A stretch of 35,143 bases of DNA from Candidatus Pseudoscillospira faecavium (GCA_904420565.1 CAJFVV010000031.1:1-35143); one strand, 5' to 3'. Counted from the first letter of the stretch, positions 1 to 7,207 are shown. The notes: generated by a model from the letters alone, not told the origin. Made by a program: numbers and translations.

Positions 1-24
1 GCTCCGGCATTGCAATGCCGGAGC
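1..24 (-). terminator. Inverted repeat ending the ANTAR operon
   Basis: A perfect inverted repeat (GCTCCGGCAT and its complement around a TGCA centre) lies just after the stop of the ANTAR gene. Any T-run on the minus strand would lie beyond the window edge, so the intrinsic-terminator call rests on the stem and its position only. Confidence 0.6.
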
Positions 25-34
25 ACTTCTTTGT

Positions 35-604
35 CTAATTTTGATATGTTCGTATAATGCTCTGTGCAATTTCCTGTTTCGTGCAGCGCATATTCATCGC
101 CTGGTGCTCAATATAAGAATGCGCATTTTCCTCGCTCATCTTCAGGTACTCCATCAATACCAATTTAGCGCGGTCCACCAAACGAATCTCCTCGATTTTA
201 TTCTGCAGACGCACATTTTCCCGCTTGAGCATCTGCAATCTGTGCTCCATCGTTTCCATCATCCGCACTGTGTATTGAAACATGCTGCGGCTCACCGGCT
301 TTTCCAGCACAAATACCCCGGATGCTTCGACCTTTGCGTTGATTTCTGCCGCATATTCCAGTTTGATCAAAAGCAATACCCCTGCTGTTGTACTTTCTGC
401 AATGTGGCAGGCAAGATCGCTGCCAAATTCATCCCGCAACGGGGTATTGACCACAGCCAAATCATATTCCTGATTTGCCAGCCGTCGGCGTGCTTCCCCG
501 CTGTTCATGGCAAATTGGATATCACGCAAATGCAGCCCTTTGAGAAGCGCAAAGAGCGCTTTGATGCCCGCATCCGTGCTGGACACAATCAAAGCAGTTT
601 CCAT
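35..604 (-). CDS. ANTAR-domain antitermination regulator with pseudo-receiver
   Basis: This 189-residue protein has a CheY-like receiver fold (about 1-120), a short coiled coil (about 120-140) and a C-terminal ANTAR RNA-binding domain (about 125-187). The ANTAR core is recognisable from DRAKLVLMEYLKMSEENA and a following AM...R...EIA...I pattern. ANTAR proteins bind paired hexaloop hairpins in nascent mRNA and block terminator formation. The receiver is degenerate: the acidic pair of strand beta-1 is S8-S9 and the phosphoacceptor position, in YDLAVVNTPL, is N53, while the lysine of the KP motif (K102) is kept. Phosphorylation by a histidine kinase is therefore unlikely, and control by protein contact, as in NasS-NasT, is more plausible (inference). 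It is the last gene of the nitrogen operon, 39 bases after the GS-like gene, and probably corresponds in role to NitR-type ANTAR proteins found next to glnA in clostridia. The ribosome binding site (AAAGGCG) is weak. Confidence 0.9.
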   Translation of the reverse strand: METALIVSSTDAGIKALFALLKGLHLRDIQFAMNSGEARRRLANQEYDLAVVNTPLRDEFGSDLACHIAESTTAGVLLLIKLEYAAEINAKVEASGVFVLEKPVSRSMFQYTVRMMETMEHRLQMLKRENVRLQNKIEEIRLVDRAKLVLMEYLKMSEENAHSYIEHQAMNMRCTKQEIAQSIIRTYQN

Positions 605-643
605 CCGCTCAACGCCTTTCTTCCAAAACTCCCATTGCCGCTG

Positions 644-1909
644 TTATAAGAGGTTAAAATAAGCCTGCAAATCATATTCCGCTTTTTTCTTGGCTTTGGT
701 GTATTCATTGGCCAAATCCTGCTTATTTTTAAGATAGCTGTTCAGCACGTCCTCCGGCACATATCGCTTGCTCAATTCGCCGCGGTTAACCGCTGTAATT
801 GCCTGGCGCAGCGTCAGCGGCAGTTTGCCGCAGGGGGCTTCCATCTGCGGCAACACCTGCTCTTTTTGAATCCCTTCCAAACCGGCGCGAATCAGCAGCG
901 CATAGACCAAATGCGGATTAATGGCAGGATCTGCCGCAGTCAGTTCCATACGGCCTTTAATTCCGGCAATAGCCGGAATGCAAACACTGAATTTCCCGCT
1001 CAGATTGGACCAGCCCGGAATGCGGCGGCTATCCTCACTGTAAGAATTGGTTGTCGGTTTAAGATACAGCATCAGCTCAGGAAGCCGCTCCAAAATTCCC
1101 GCCACAAAACTGCATGCTTCGATCTCCAGCATTTTTTCTTCAAAAAGATTCTTTCCGTCCTTATAGACTTCGAACATCAGCGTCAAGGCACTGCTCTTTT
1201 CTTTTTCCAGCGGTCTTGGCATAAAAGAAGCATACAAACCGTTGACGGAAGCCGCCTGTTTTACCACGGATTTGAACGTCATAAATTGATCCGCCGCACT
1301 CAAAGCATCGCTGCTGCGGAACACCACTTCATTTTGTCCGGGGCCCACGGCATGGTGCGAGCTTTCCGGAATAATGCCCATTTCATAAAGGGTCAGGCAA
1401 ATATCCCGGCGCACATTTTCTCCTCTGTCTGCCGGGGCTAAGTCAAAAAAGCTGCCGTGATCCTGCGGAACCATGGTGGGATCTCCGTTTTCATCCGTGT
1501 GGAACAGATAGAATTCACAGGCAGATCCGATGCGGATGGAATAGCCCAGCTGTGCCGCATCCTGCACGGTTTTCTGCAGCATGGCCCGGGTATCTCCGCC
1601 ATAGGGCGTGCCATCCGCATTCATTAAATCGCAGAACAGCCGAATCACCCTGCCAGAGGAGGGCCGCCAAGGCAATATGGACAATGTGCGCGCATCCGGC
1701 CGCAGCAGCAGCTTCGTGCCGGCCGGAAGATGGAATCCCGGCAATTCCCATGCATTGAACGGAATGCCGTTTTCAAACGCCCGCTCCAACTCTCCAGGCT
1801 GCAGCGAAATATTTTTTTGTACACCCACATGATCACAAAATGCCAGGCGGATAAATTTCACATCGTTTTCTTTGACAAAAGCCAATACTTCTTTGCTGGA
1901 ATCTTTCAT
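644..1909 (-). CDS. Glutamine synthetase homologue lacking catalytic residues (pseudoenzyme)
   Basis: The protein has 421 residues and clear GS-I architecture: a beta-grasp N-domain (about 15-95) and a catalytic-domain fold (about 105-421). The start at 1909 is chosen because GAGGGG precedes it; an in-frame ATG at 1975 has no ribosome binding site. Compared with generic GS motifs, most active-site positions are changed. The DGSS/DAS aspartate is N52; in the ExE metal motif the first Glu is A130 (only E132 remains); the HHE glutamate is A187 within HHAVGPGQNE (E194 remains); the metal histidine of the KP...GSGLH motif is T243; the EAP flap is absent; the NRS...RIP arginines are gone (SGKFSVCIP, about 304-312); the Arg after MEL is T324. 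Substrate turnover seems very unlikely. Overall length, N-domain and C-terminal helices are intact and the frame is open, so it is maintained as a protein. The ANTAR gene follows directly, which suggests a sensory or structural role (inference). Confidence 0.85.
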   Translation of the reverse strand: MKDSSKEVLAFVKENDVKFIRLAFCDHVGVQKNISLQPGELERAFENGIPFNAWELPGFHLPAGTKLLLRPDARTLSILPWRPSSGRVIRLFCDLMNADGTPYGGDTRAMLQKTVQDAAQLGYSIRIGSACEFYLFHTDENGDPTMVPQDHGSFFDLAPADRGENVRRDICLTLYEMGIIPESSHHAVGPGQNEVVFRSSDALSAADQFMTFKSVVKQAASVNGLYASFMPRPLEKEKSSALTLMFEVYKDGKNLFEEKMLEIEACSFVAGILERLPELMLYLKPTTNSYSEDSRRIPGWSNLSGKFSVCIPAIAGIKGRMELTAADPAINPHLVYALLIRAGLEGIQKEQVLPQMEAPCGKLPLTLRQAITAVNRGELSKRYVPEDVLNSYLKNKQDLANEYTKAKKKAEYDLQAYFNLL

Positions 1910-1930
1910 GCTTACCCCTCGCTTATGCCG

Positions 1931-1964
1931 CACAGCCCAGGAAGGGCAAACTCCCTGGGCTGTG
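1931..1964 (-). promoter_or_regulatory. 14-bp hairpin with six-base loop in the leader of the GS-like gene
   Basis: Two 14-base arms pair (one G-U) around a six-base loop, TTTGCC on the transcript strand. It sits just downstream of the internal promoter and 12 bases before the ribosome binding site region. On the minus strand no T-run follows, so it is not a terminator for this operon. The loop has G at position 4, as in ANTAR targets, but U instead of A at position 1. It could be an ANTAR-like site, a translational control element or an mRNA-stabilising hairpin. On the plus strand it is followed by five T residues. Confidence 0.6.
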
Positions 1965-1990
1965 TGATTTTTCATGATACTTTTACAGTT

Positions 1991-2019
1991 ATCATACCCG
2001 AATCAGTTTGGTGTGTAAA
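1991..2019 (-). promoter_or_regulatory. Internal sigma-A promoter for the GS-like/ANTAR genes
   Basis: On the minus strand TTTACA (2014-2019), a 17-base spacer and TATGAT (1991-1996) each match 5 of 6 consensus bases. The predicted start is near 1984, giving a leader of about 75 bases that contains the 1931-1964 hairpin. The element overlaps the 3' end of the GXGXG gene, so the GS-like protein and ANTAR regulator can be made independently of the glutamate synthase genes. Confidence 0.6.
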
Positions 2020-2722
2020 GAGATTTATAGGGATTATTTGTATTTGGCGTGAGCACATAAAAAGGCTTTGCACAAACCGCTTCCATATCATAGCCAAAAC
2101 AGGCACAGAATTGCTCCAGATCTTCCCGGATTTCCGCCAGGTCCTGTTCCGACGCCCGCTGGGCCACAACCTGCGCAGGCAGCTTCGGCAACTCGTCACA
2201 GCGGATAAACATCTTGCCTCCGTGCATCCCGACAGCGCAGTAATACCCCACAGGGGCACGCTTCTCACTGTGCAGCCCCAGCACAACCAAAATGCCTCCG
2301 GCCTGATATTCGCCAAAAAAGCTCCCCACTTCGTTGCCCACAATAATCACCGGTTTTTTATCCCGGTATTCTTTCATATGAATACCTGTGCGATAGCCTG
2401 CACTGTCGCGCACGAAAATCTTCCCGCCGCGCATAGCATAGCCGCAGGCATCTCCCGCATGGCCATAGACACAAATCAATCCGTCGTTCATCGTGTCACC
2501 AATGGCATCCTGAGCATTTCCGTGGACATCAATACGCGTGCCATTCATATAACAGCCCAGAGCATTGCCCGGCGTGCCGTTGATCACAATATGTTTATCG
2601 CGGGAACCTGCACCGATAAAGCGTTGTCCGCAGCAATGATCAATCAGAATTTCCTCGTCCCCCGTACAGCGCACCTGATGATTCAGCGTTTCAAAATACA
2701 AATTGGCCGCATCAATGGTCAT
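2003..2722 (-). CDS. Glutamate synthase GXGXG-domain protein (GltB3-like)
   Basis: This 239-residue protein corresponds to the C-terminal right-handed beta-helix (GXGXG) domain of the glutamate synthase large subunit, here a stand-alone gene as in archaeal-type split enzymes. Repeated G-x-x-G turns are visible from about 40 to 150, for example GTPGNALGCYMNGTRI, HGNAQDAIGDTMNDG and YGHAGDACGYAMRGG. The domain is structural, holding the amidotransferase and FMN domains in register; the same fold is in tungsten formylmethanofuran dehydrogenase subunit C, but the neighbours favour glutamate synthase. Its ATG overlaps the stop of the FAD oxidoreductase gene (ATGA), which indicates translational coupling. 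The C-terminal 90 residues (after about 150) contain a Cys-containing region with no motif I recognise. Confidence 0.85.
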   Translation of the reverse strand: MTIDAANLYFETLNHQVRCTGDEEILIDHCCGQRFIGAGSRDKHIVINGTPGNALGCYMNGTRIDVHGNAQDAIGDTMNDGLICVYGHAGDACGYAMRGGKIFVRDSAGYRTGIHMKEYRDKKPVIIVGNEVGSFFGEYQAGGILVVLGLHSEKRAPVGYYCAVGMHGGKMFIRCDELPKLPAQVVAQRASEQDLAEIREDLEQFCACFGYDMEAVCAKPFYVLTPNTNNPYKSLYTPN

Positions 2723-3951
2723 ATCGCAGCACCCCCCAACAGTTCTTCCCTGGTTTTCCGGTCATAGACCAAAAGCTGTGGGCTTTCCAGCAGCCGCTCC
2801 AGGTCTATATCGTGCAAAGGTATCCGCTTGCGAATCAGCGCAGTGTAAATACCGGAGCGGCGGATATCTCCGACAATGATAAATCCTTTGAGCACTCCGT
2901 CTTTAATCACCAGACGGCGATAGCTGTTTTCTGTTTTGGTTATATGACTTTCGCCTTCATAACTTCCAGCTGTCACCAAATGCACACCGAAAAAGCCGCC
3001 TGCATTCATCGGCATTGTTTCGTCAAAACGCTCTTCGCCGCCGGCCATCGACACACCCGCCGCGTGGCCCTGGAGATAGGCATTGGGCAAAATGGCAATC
3101 ACGCCATCTTTTCCGTTGGTCAGGTCGTGGCTCTCCACACAATCTCCCGCCGCATAGACATCTTCAAGAGAGGTCTTTCCTGTTTCGTCAACTACAATGC
3201 CTTTGGCCACAGAACCTCCGGCTTCACGCACCAGCTCCACATTCGGGCGCACACCCACAGCGATGACCAAAAGATCGAACGGCACTTTTTCGCCGTTGGT
3301 CAGCATGGCAGTATTGTCGAAAAATCGTTCTACTGACGCACCCAAATGAAACACACAGCCGTGATGCTCCATTTCCTGTTGCACCAACGTGGCCGCCTCA
3401 TCGTCCAGCACTGTCGGGAGCACTCTGGGCGCCAAATCGCAGATGTCGACACGCGCCACACGCCGGGCGATTCCCTCGGCGCACTTCATGCCAATCAAGC
3501 CCGCGCCGACAATCAAAACCCGCTTTTCTCCATTCAGTTCCCGCTCCAGTGCCAGCGCGTCGTCCAGCGTCATAAAGAAAAAGCGCTTCTCCACTTTTTC
3601 CAGGCCTTTCATCGGCGGCAGGAATGGTCTGGAGCCCGTAGCCACCAATAGTTTATCGTACGATAAGGAGCTTTGATCCTCCAGCAAAATTTTTTTGGAT
3701 TTGCTGTCAATTTTTTCCGCTCTGCGGCCCAAAAGGAATTCCACTCCCATCGTTTCATAAAAGGATGGCTCTCTGTAGCGCATATGCTCCCGATCCGTTT
3801 TCCCCATCAGAAGATAGGAAATCAACGGCCGGCCATAGGCCTCATAGGGCTCCTCCGAAATAACGGTGATCGCCCCCTCCTGATCCACACTTCGGATTCC
3901 TTCAATACAGCCGATCGCTGCAGTGGAGTTTCCAATAAGTACATAGTTCAC
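2719..3951 (-). CDS. FAD-dependent pyridine nucleotide oxidoreductase
   Basis: This 410-residue flavoprotein belongs to the two-dinucleotide-binding-domain family (NADH:rubredoxin reductase/NirB/NADH oxidase-like). It has an N-terminal FAD site (MNYVLIGNSTAAIGCIEGIR, with GNSTAA in place of GxGxxG), a central NAD site (VLIVGAGLIGMKCAEGI, about 145-160) and the C-terminal FAD motif VYAAGDCVE. I see no redox-active CxxxxC pair, so it is not a disulfide reductase. It takes the place of GltD in the glutamate synthase operon and probably passes NAD(P)H electrons to the neighbouring ferredoxin and on to the GltB core (inference). The start codon is GTG, overlapping the TGA of the ferredoxin gene by four bases (GTGA). 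Confidence 0.85.
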   Translation of the reverse strand: MNYVLIGNSTAAIGCIEGIRSVDQEGAITVISEEPYEAYGRPLISYLLMGKTDREHMRYREPSFYETMGVEFLLGRRAEKIDSKSKKILLEDQSSLSYDKLLVATGSRPFLPPMKGLEKVEKRFFFMTLDDALALERELNGEKRVLIVGAGLIGMKCAEGIARRVARVDICDLAPRVLPTVLDDEAATLVQQEMEHHGCVFHLGASVERFFDNTAMLTNGEKVPFDLLVIAVGVRPNVELVREAGGSVAKGIVVDETGKTSLEDVYAAGDCVESHDLTNGKDGVIAILPNAYLQGHAAGVSMAGGEERFDETMPMNAGGFFGVHLVTAGSYEGESHITKTENSYRRLVIKDGVLKGFIIVGDIRRSGIYTALIRKRIPLHDIDLERLLESPQLLVYDRKTREELLGGAAI

Positions 3952-4388
3952 GATGCATCAACCTCCTCCAGGACAATCGCCCGATTGGGACAGTGCTGTA
4001 CACATTGAGGCTCTCCAAAAGTATTGTCCAGACACAACTCACATTTTTGGGCAACCCCTTTGCCGTTTGGCATAATTGCGCCATAGGGGCAGGACAAAAT
4101 GCAGGTGCCGCAACCCACGCATTTTTCCTGATCGATTTTCACCATGCCGTCTTCCCCTCTGCGCAGCGCGCCAGAGATGCATCCGGCCACACATAAAGGC
4201 TGCTCGCAGTGGCGGCAGTTGACCGCAAAACTGATCTGATTGTCTCCTTCCACAACAATGCGGGGATAGATGGTTTTCCCCTGCAAAGCCCGCACCATAT
4301 GATCCAGGCCGGAATTGGCAAAGGCGCAGAAATATTCACACAAATGGCAGCCAAGACACCACTGCTCGCGCACAACGATTTTTTTCAT
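3948..4388 (-). CDS. 4Fe-4S dicluster ferredoxin-type electron carrier
   Basis: This 146-residue protein carries four cysteine groups: CLGCHLCEYFC (about 9-19), CRHCEQPLCVAGC (about 58-70), CVGCGTCILSCP (about 90-101) and CELCLDNTFGEPQCVQHCP (about 115-133). This is the layout of HycB/CooF/DmsB-type proteins that hold three to four [4Fe-4S] clusters. It lies between the FAD oxidoreductase and the FMN glutamate synthase core and overlaps the former by four bases, so it is the likely electron wire between them (inference). There is no signal peptide; it should act in the cytoplasm. A good ribosome binding site (AGGAGG class) precedes the ATG. Confidence 0.88.
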   Translation of the reverse strand: MKKIVVREQWCLGCHLCEYFCAFANSGLDHMVRALQGKTIYPRIVVEGDNQISFAVNCRHCEQPLCVAGCISGALRRGEDGMVKIDQEKCVGCGTCILSCPYGAIMPNGKGVAQKCELCLDNTFGEPQCVQHCPNRAIVLEEVDAS

Positions 4389-4402
4389 TTTCCCTGCCTC
4401 CT

Positions 4403-5911
4403 TTATTCTCCGGCATGCTGGACGCCCAGAATCTGCAGTTCTTTTTCGTTCAGCCCCACACCACGCAGCATCAGGCGGTTGCCGCGCAGCGCCTCGATGG
4501 AGTTGATACCCATGCCGCCCATTATTTCCTTGATTTCATGGGTCCAGCCTGTGACCAGGTTGACCAGACGCTCTTCTCCAATCTCCGGGTTCAGACGCTT
4601 GACCAGATCCGGCCGCTGAGTCGCAATACCCCAGTTGCATTTATTCCGGGAACAGCTGCGGCACAGATGGCAGCCCAGCGCCATCAGCGCAGCAGTTCCC
4701 AAATACACAGCGTCTGCTCCCAATGCCACAGCTTTGACCACATCTGCACTGCAGCGAATACTGCCGCCGGCCACCAGGGAAACTTCATTGCGGATGCCTT
4801 CCTCCCGCAGGCGGCTGTCCACCGCCGCCAGTGCCAGCTCAATGGGAATGCCAACATGATCGCGAATCATAGTCGGTGCGGCGCCGGTTCCGCCCCGGAA
4901 TCCGTCGATGGCAATGATATCGGCGCCGCTGCGGGCGATGCCGCTGGCAATGGCTGCCACATTGTGCACCGCTGCAATTTTCACAATTACAGGCTTTTGA
5001 TAGCCAGTTGCTTCCTTCAACGAATAGATCAGCTGGCGCAGATCCTCAATGGAATAAATGTCGTGATGCGGTGCAGGGGAAATGGCATCTGCCCCCAGAG
5101 GAATCATACGGGTTTTGGAAACATCCTCCCCCACTTTTTCTCCGGGCAGATGTCCGCCGATGCCTGGCTTTGCGCCCTGCCCCATTTTGATTTCAATGGC
5201 TGCACCGGCATCGAGATATTGCTCATGCACGCCAAAGCGGCCGGAAGCCACCTGCACAATTGTGTTGGCACCATAGGCATAAAAATCTTCATGCAGGCCC
5301 CCCTCACCGGTATTGTAAAGGATGCCCAGGCGGGTCGCGGCGCGTGCCAGAGAAAGATGGGCATTGTAGCTGATGGCACCGTAAGACATCGCCGAAAACA
5401 GAATCGGCGTCTCCAGGCGCAACGACACCGGCATATTATCAATCAGCTGCCCGCTAATATCACGTTCCACGGACACTTCCCGTTTGCCGAGATATACGCG
5501 TGTTTCCATCGGTTCGCGCAGCGGATCGATGGGCGGGTTGGTCACCTGGGATGCATTGATGAGCAACCGATCCCAGTAGATGGGGTACGGCTTTGGATTT
5601 CCCATGGAAGACAGCAGCGCACCACCGCTGTTGGCTTGGCGATACAGCTCTTTCATCGTCTGATTGGACCAGTTTTGGTTGGGGCGGTACTGGTTTTGAT
5701 TTTCAATGATTTTCAAAGCATGCGTTGGACAGATACATACACAGCGCTGGCAGTCCACACAATCGGTCGTATCGCTGTACATTACGCTATTCTCTGCATC
5801 GTAATGATGGACAAGATTGGCACACTGCCGCTCACAGGCACGGCACTGAATGCAGCGATAAGGATCCCGCAGCACTTCAAATTCCGGAGCAATATATTCC
5901 TGCGGCAACAT
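4403..5911 (-). CDS. Glutamate synthase FMN core with N-terminal ferredoxin domain (GltB2-type)
   Basis: The 502-residue protein contains an N-terminal two-cluster ferredoxin domain (CIQCRACERQC at about 20-30 and CVDCQRCVCICP at about 50-61) followed by the FMN-binding TIM-barrel glutamate synthase domain (about 130-480). FMN-domain landmarks are SAMSYGAIS, NTGEGG, MGQGAKPGIGG, ISPAPHHDIYSIEDL, IDGFRGGTGAAP and AGGSIRCSADVVKAVALGAD. The cysteine set CHLCRSCSRNKCNWGIATQ matches the 3Fe-4S loop of GltB. It converts 2-oxoglutarate and ammonia, channelled from the amidotransferase, to glutamate using reduced cofactor. The start at 5911 (MLPQEY) is chosen because its ATG overlaps the amidotransferase stop (TAATG). 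The N-terminal ferredoxin modules are typical of archaeal/clostridial ferredoxin-coupled enzymes. Confidence 0.92.
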   Translation of the reverse strand: MLPQEYIAPEFEVLRDPYRCIQCRACERQCANLVHHYDAENSVMYSDTTDCVDCQRCVCICPTHALKIIENQNQYRPNQNWSNQTMKELYRQANSGGALLSSMGNPKPYPIYWDRLLINASQVTNPPIDPLREPMETRVYLGKREVSVERDISGQLIDNMPVSLRLETPILFSAMSYGAISYNAHLSLARAATRLGILYNTGEGGLHEDFYAYGANTIVQVASGRFGVHEQYLDAGAAIEIKMGQGAKPGIGGHLPGEKVGEDVSKTRMIPLGADAISPAPHHDIYSIEDLRQLIYSLKEATGYQKPVIVKIAAVHNVAAIASGIARSGADIIAIDGFRGGTGAAPTMIRDHVGIPIELALAAVDSRLREEGIRNEVSLVAGGSIRCSADVVKAVALGADAVYLGTAALMALGCHLCRSCSRNKCNWGIATQRPDLVKRLNPEIGEERLVNLVTGWTHEIKEIMGGMGINSIEALRGNRLMLRGVGLNEKELQILGVQHAGE

Positions 5912-7005
5912 TACTTTGCACCCCCTTTGAGTGTAACAATCACCGGTTCGCCGCCATGAGGCGACCAAACCTGATCCAGTACAGGCTCGACAATGCGGAT
6001 TGCAGATTCTTCCGACGCAATATAAGTGCGGTCTCCTTTTTCACCCACTACCATACTGCGCAGCTTCAACCGGTCGTTGAGCGCCATCAGGCCCCCGTCA
6101 AAACCAAGAATGATGGAAAACGGGCCGGTGATCAGCATATCCGGAAACCGTTTGCGCAAATAGGTCGCCACAGCGCGCTGCTCCTCCGGCTGCTGGTCGA
6201 TATTCTCCCAAAAGGATGCCGCCACAACCATAGCTGCTTCTTTCAAAGTCAAATGCTGCCGCTCCAGCAGATAATCAAATATGTAGGTAATGGCCTCGGT
6301 ATCTGTCAGCAGCGCACAGTGATAACCATACATCTCAATAGCGCGGCGATTGGCATCATAGGATGAGATTTCGCCATTGTGGACAATGGAATAATCCAAG
6401 AGGCCGAAGGGGTGCGCACCGCCCCACCAGCCCGGCGTATTGGTGGGATAACGGCCATGCGCCGTCCAGCTGTAGCCGGCATATTCTTCCAGGCGGTAGA
6501 ATTCACCCACATCTTCCGGGTAACCCACCGCTTTGAAGATGCCCATATTTTTGCCGCTGGAAAACACAAACGCCCCTTTGATATGGGCATTGATATAAAA
6601 TACGCAGGATGAAACAAATTCCCGTTCATCTTTCAGGCTTTCAATCTGTTTGCGCGGAATGGGGCTGACAAAATATCGCCAGATCATCGGTGCATCTTTT
6701 ACGCCTTTGTGCAGCCGGGTAGGAATTTCACCCGGGCCCGTCAAGGAAAAATATTGATGCAGAAAATCTTCGCAGCGGATTTTTGCCTGTTCATCGTCAT
6801 AAAAAATATGAAAGGCATAAAAATCCTCATATTCCGGATAAATGCCGTATCCCGCAAAACCACCGCCCAGACCGTTGCCGCGGTCGTGCATCAGGGCAAT
6901 GGATTGAATGATTGCCTCTCCGCTGAAGCGTTTGCCGCTTTTATCAATGATACCGGAAATCGCACAGCCGGAAGGAATCCGCACTTCACCCTCTCGTTTC
7001 ATCAT
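5911..7005 (-). CDS. Glutamate synthase class II glutamine amidotransferase domain (GltB1-type)
   Basis: This 364-residue protein is the stand-alone amidotransferase of a split glutamate synthase; it hydrolyses glutamine to glutamate and ammonia. The catalytic nucleophile should be C14 (SGCAISGII), so about 13 residues would have to be removed for a free N-terminal Cys unless the start is later. Class II landmarks are HDRGNGLGGGFAGYG, the AHGRYPTNTPGWWGGAHPF substrate loop, and LDYSIVHNGEISSYDANRR (oxyanion-hole NG). It is the first gene of the minus-strand operon, 167 bases from the predicted transcription start, with AAAGGAAG as ribosome binding site. Two ATGs are adjacent (7005 and 7002); either could be used. 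Confidence 0.9.
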   Translation of the reverse strand: MMKREGEVRIPSGCAISGIIDKSGKRFSGEAIIQSIALMHDRGNGLGGGFAGYGIYPEYEDFYAFHIFYDDEQAKIRCEDFLHQYFSLTGPGEIPTRLHKGVKDAPMIWRYFVSPIPRKQIESLKDEREFVSSCVFYINAHIKGAFVFSSGKNMGIFKAVGYPEDVGEFYRLEEYAGYSWTAHGRYPTNTPGWWGGAHPFGLLDYSIVHNGEISSYDANRRAIEMYGYHCALLTDTEAITYIFDYLLERQHLTLKEAAMVVAASFWENIDQQPEEQRAVATYLRKRFPDMLITGPFSIILGFDGGLMALNDRLKLRSMVVGEKGDRTYIASEESAIRIVEPVLDQVWSPHGGEPVIVTLKGGAK

Positions 7006-7056
7006 TTGGCACTTCCTTTCTCTATCCCTAAGACACTACCGCCTGCTCGAATGCAT

Positions 7057-7115
7057 AAAAAGACGCCCCGGACAAAACCCTGCCGCAAGCGGCAGCGCTT
7101 TTCCAGAACGTCTTT
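7057..7115 (-). terminator. Leader terminator of the glutamate synthase operon
   Basis: On the minus strand AAAGACG pairs with CGTCTTT across a long imperfect stem that encloses a strong inner hairpin (CTGCCG, loop CTTG, CGGCAG). A run of five T residues follows at 7057-7061. The 5' arm AAAGACG is the same sequence that forms the loop and 3' arm of the hexaloop hairpin at 7105-7120, so the two structures exclude each other. It sits inside the leader before the first gene, as in antitermination control. Confidence 0.75.
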
Positions 7116-7120
7116 GTTCT
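7105..7120 (-). promoter_or_regulatory. Candidate ANTAR-target hairpin
   Basis: The transcript reads AGAAC-AAAGAC-GTTCT: a five-base-pair stem closing a six-base loop with A at position 1 and G at position 4, the published signature of ANTAR RNA targets. It overlaps the 5' side of the downstream terminator. ANTAR targets normally have two such hairpins; I could not identify a convincing first one in the roughly 45 bases upstream. Confidence 0.65.
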
Positions 7121-7178
7121 CACTGGATTCAATTGGTTAACGGCATCCGATCTCTGTGGTGCAGTATAATGTAGCGTT

Positions 7179-7207
7179 ATTATACGCGGCGTTTCCTGCT
7201 TTGTCAA
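7179..7207 (-). promoter_or_regulatory. Consensus sigma-A promoter of the glutamate synthase operon
   Basis: On the minus strand TTGACA (7202-7207) and TATAAT (7179-7184) are separated by exactly 17 bases. The predicted start is about 7172. The stretch 7006-7334 between the operon and the next gene holds this promoter, the ANTAR-type hairpin and the terminator; I see nothing further in 7208-7320. Confidence 0.88.

Noticed and set aside
4415-5959. A 514-codon open frame on the plus strand
   Set aside because: It is exactly antisense to the FMN glutamate synthase gene, has low-complexity His/Gln/Ala-rich content, no ribosome binding site and no family motif.
7120-7170. A first ANTAR hairpin upstream of the hexaloop hairpin
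   Set aside because: Partial pairings exist (for example GCACC with GG-A-TGC) but none closes a six-base loop with A1 and G4 on a good stem.
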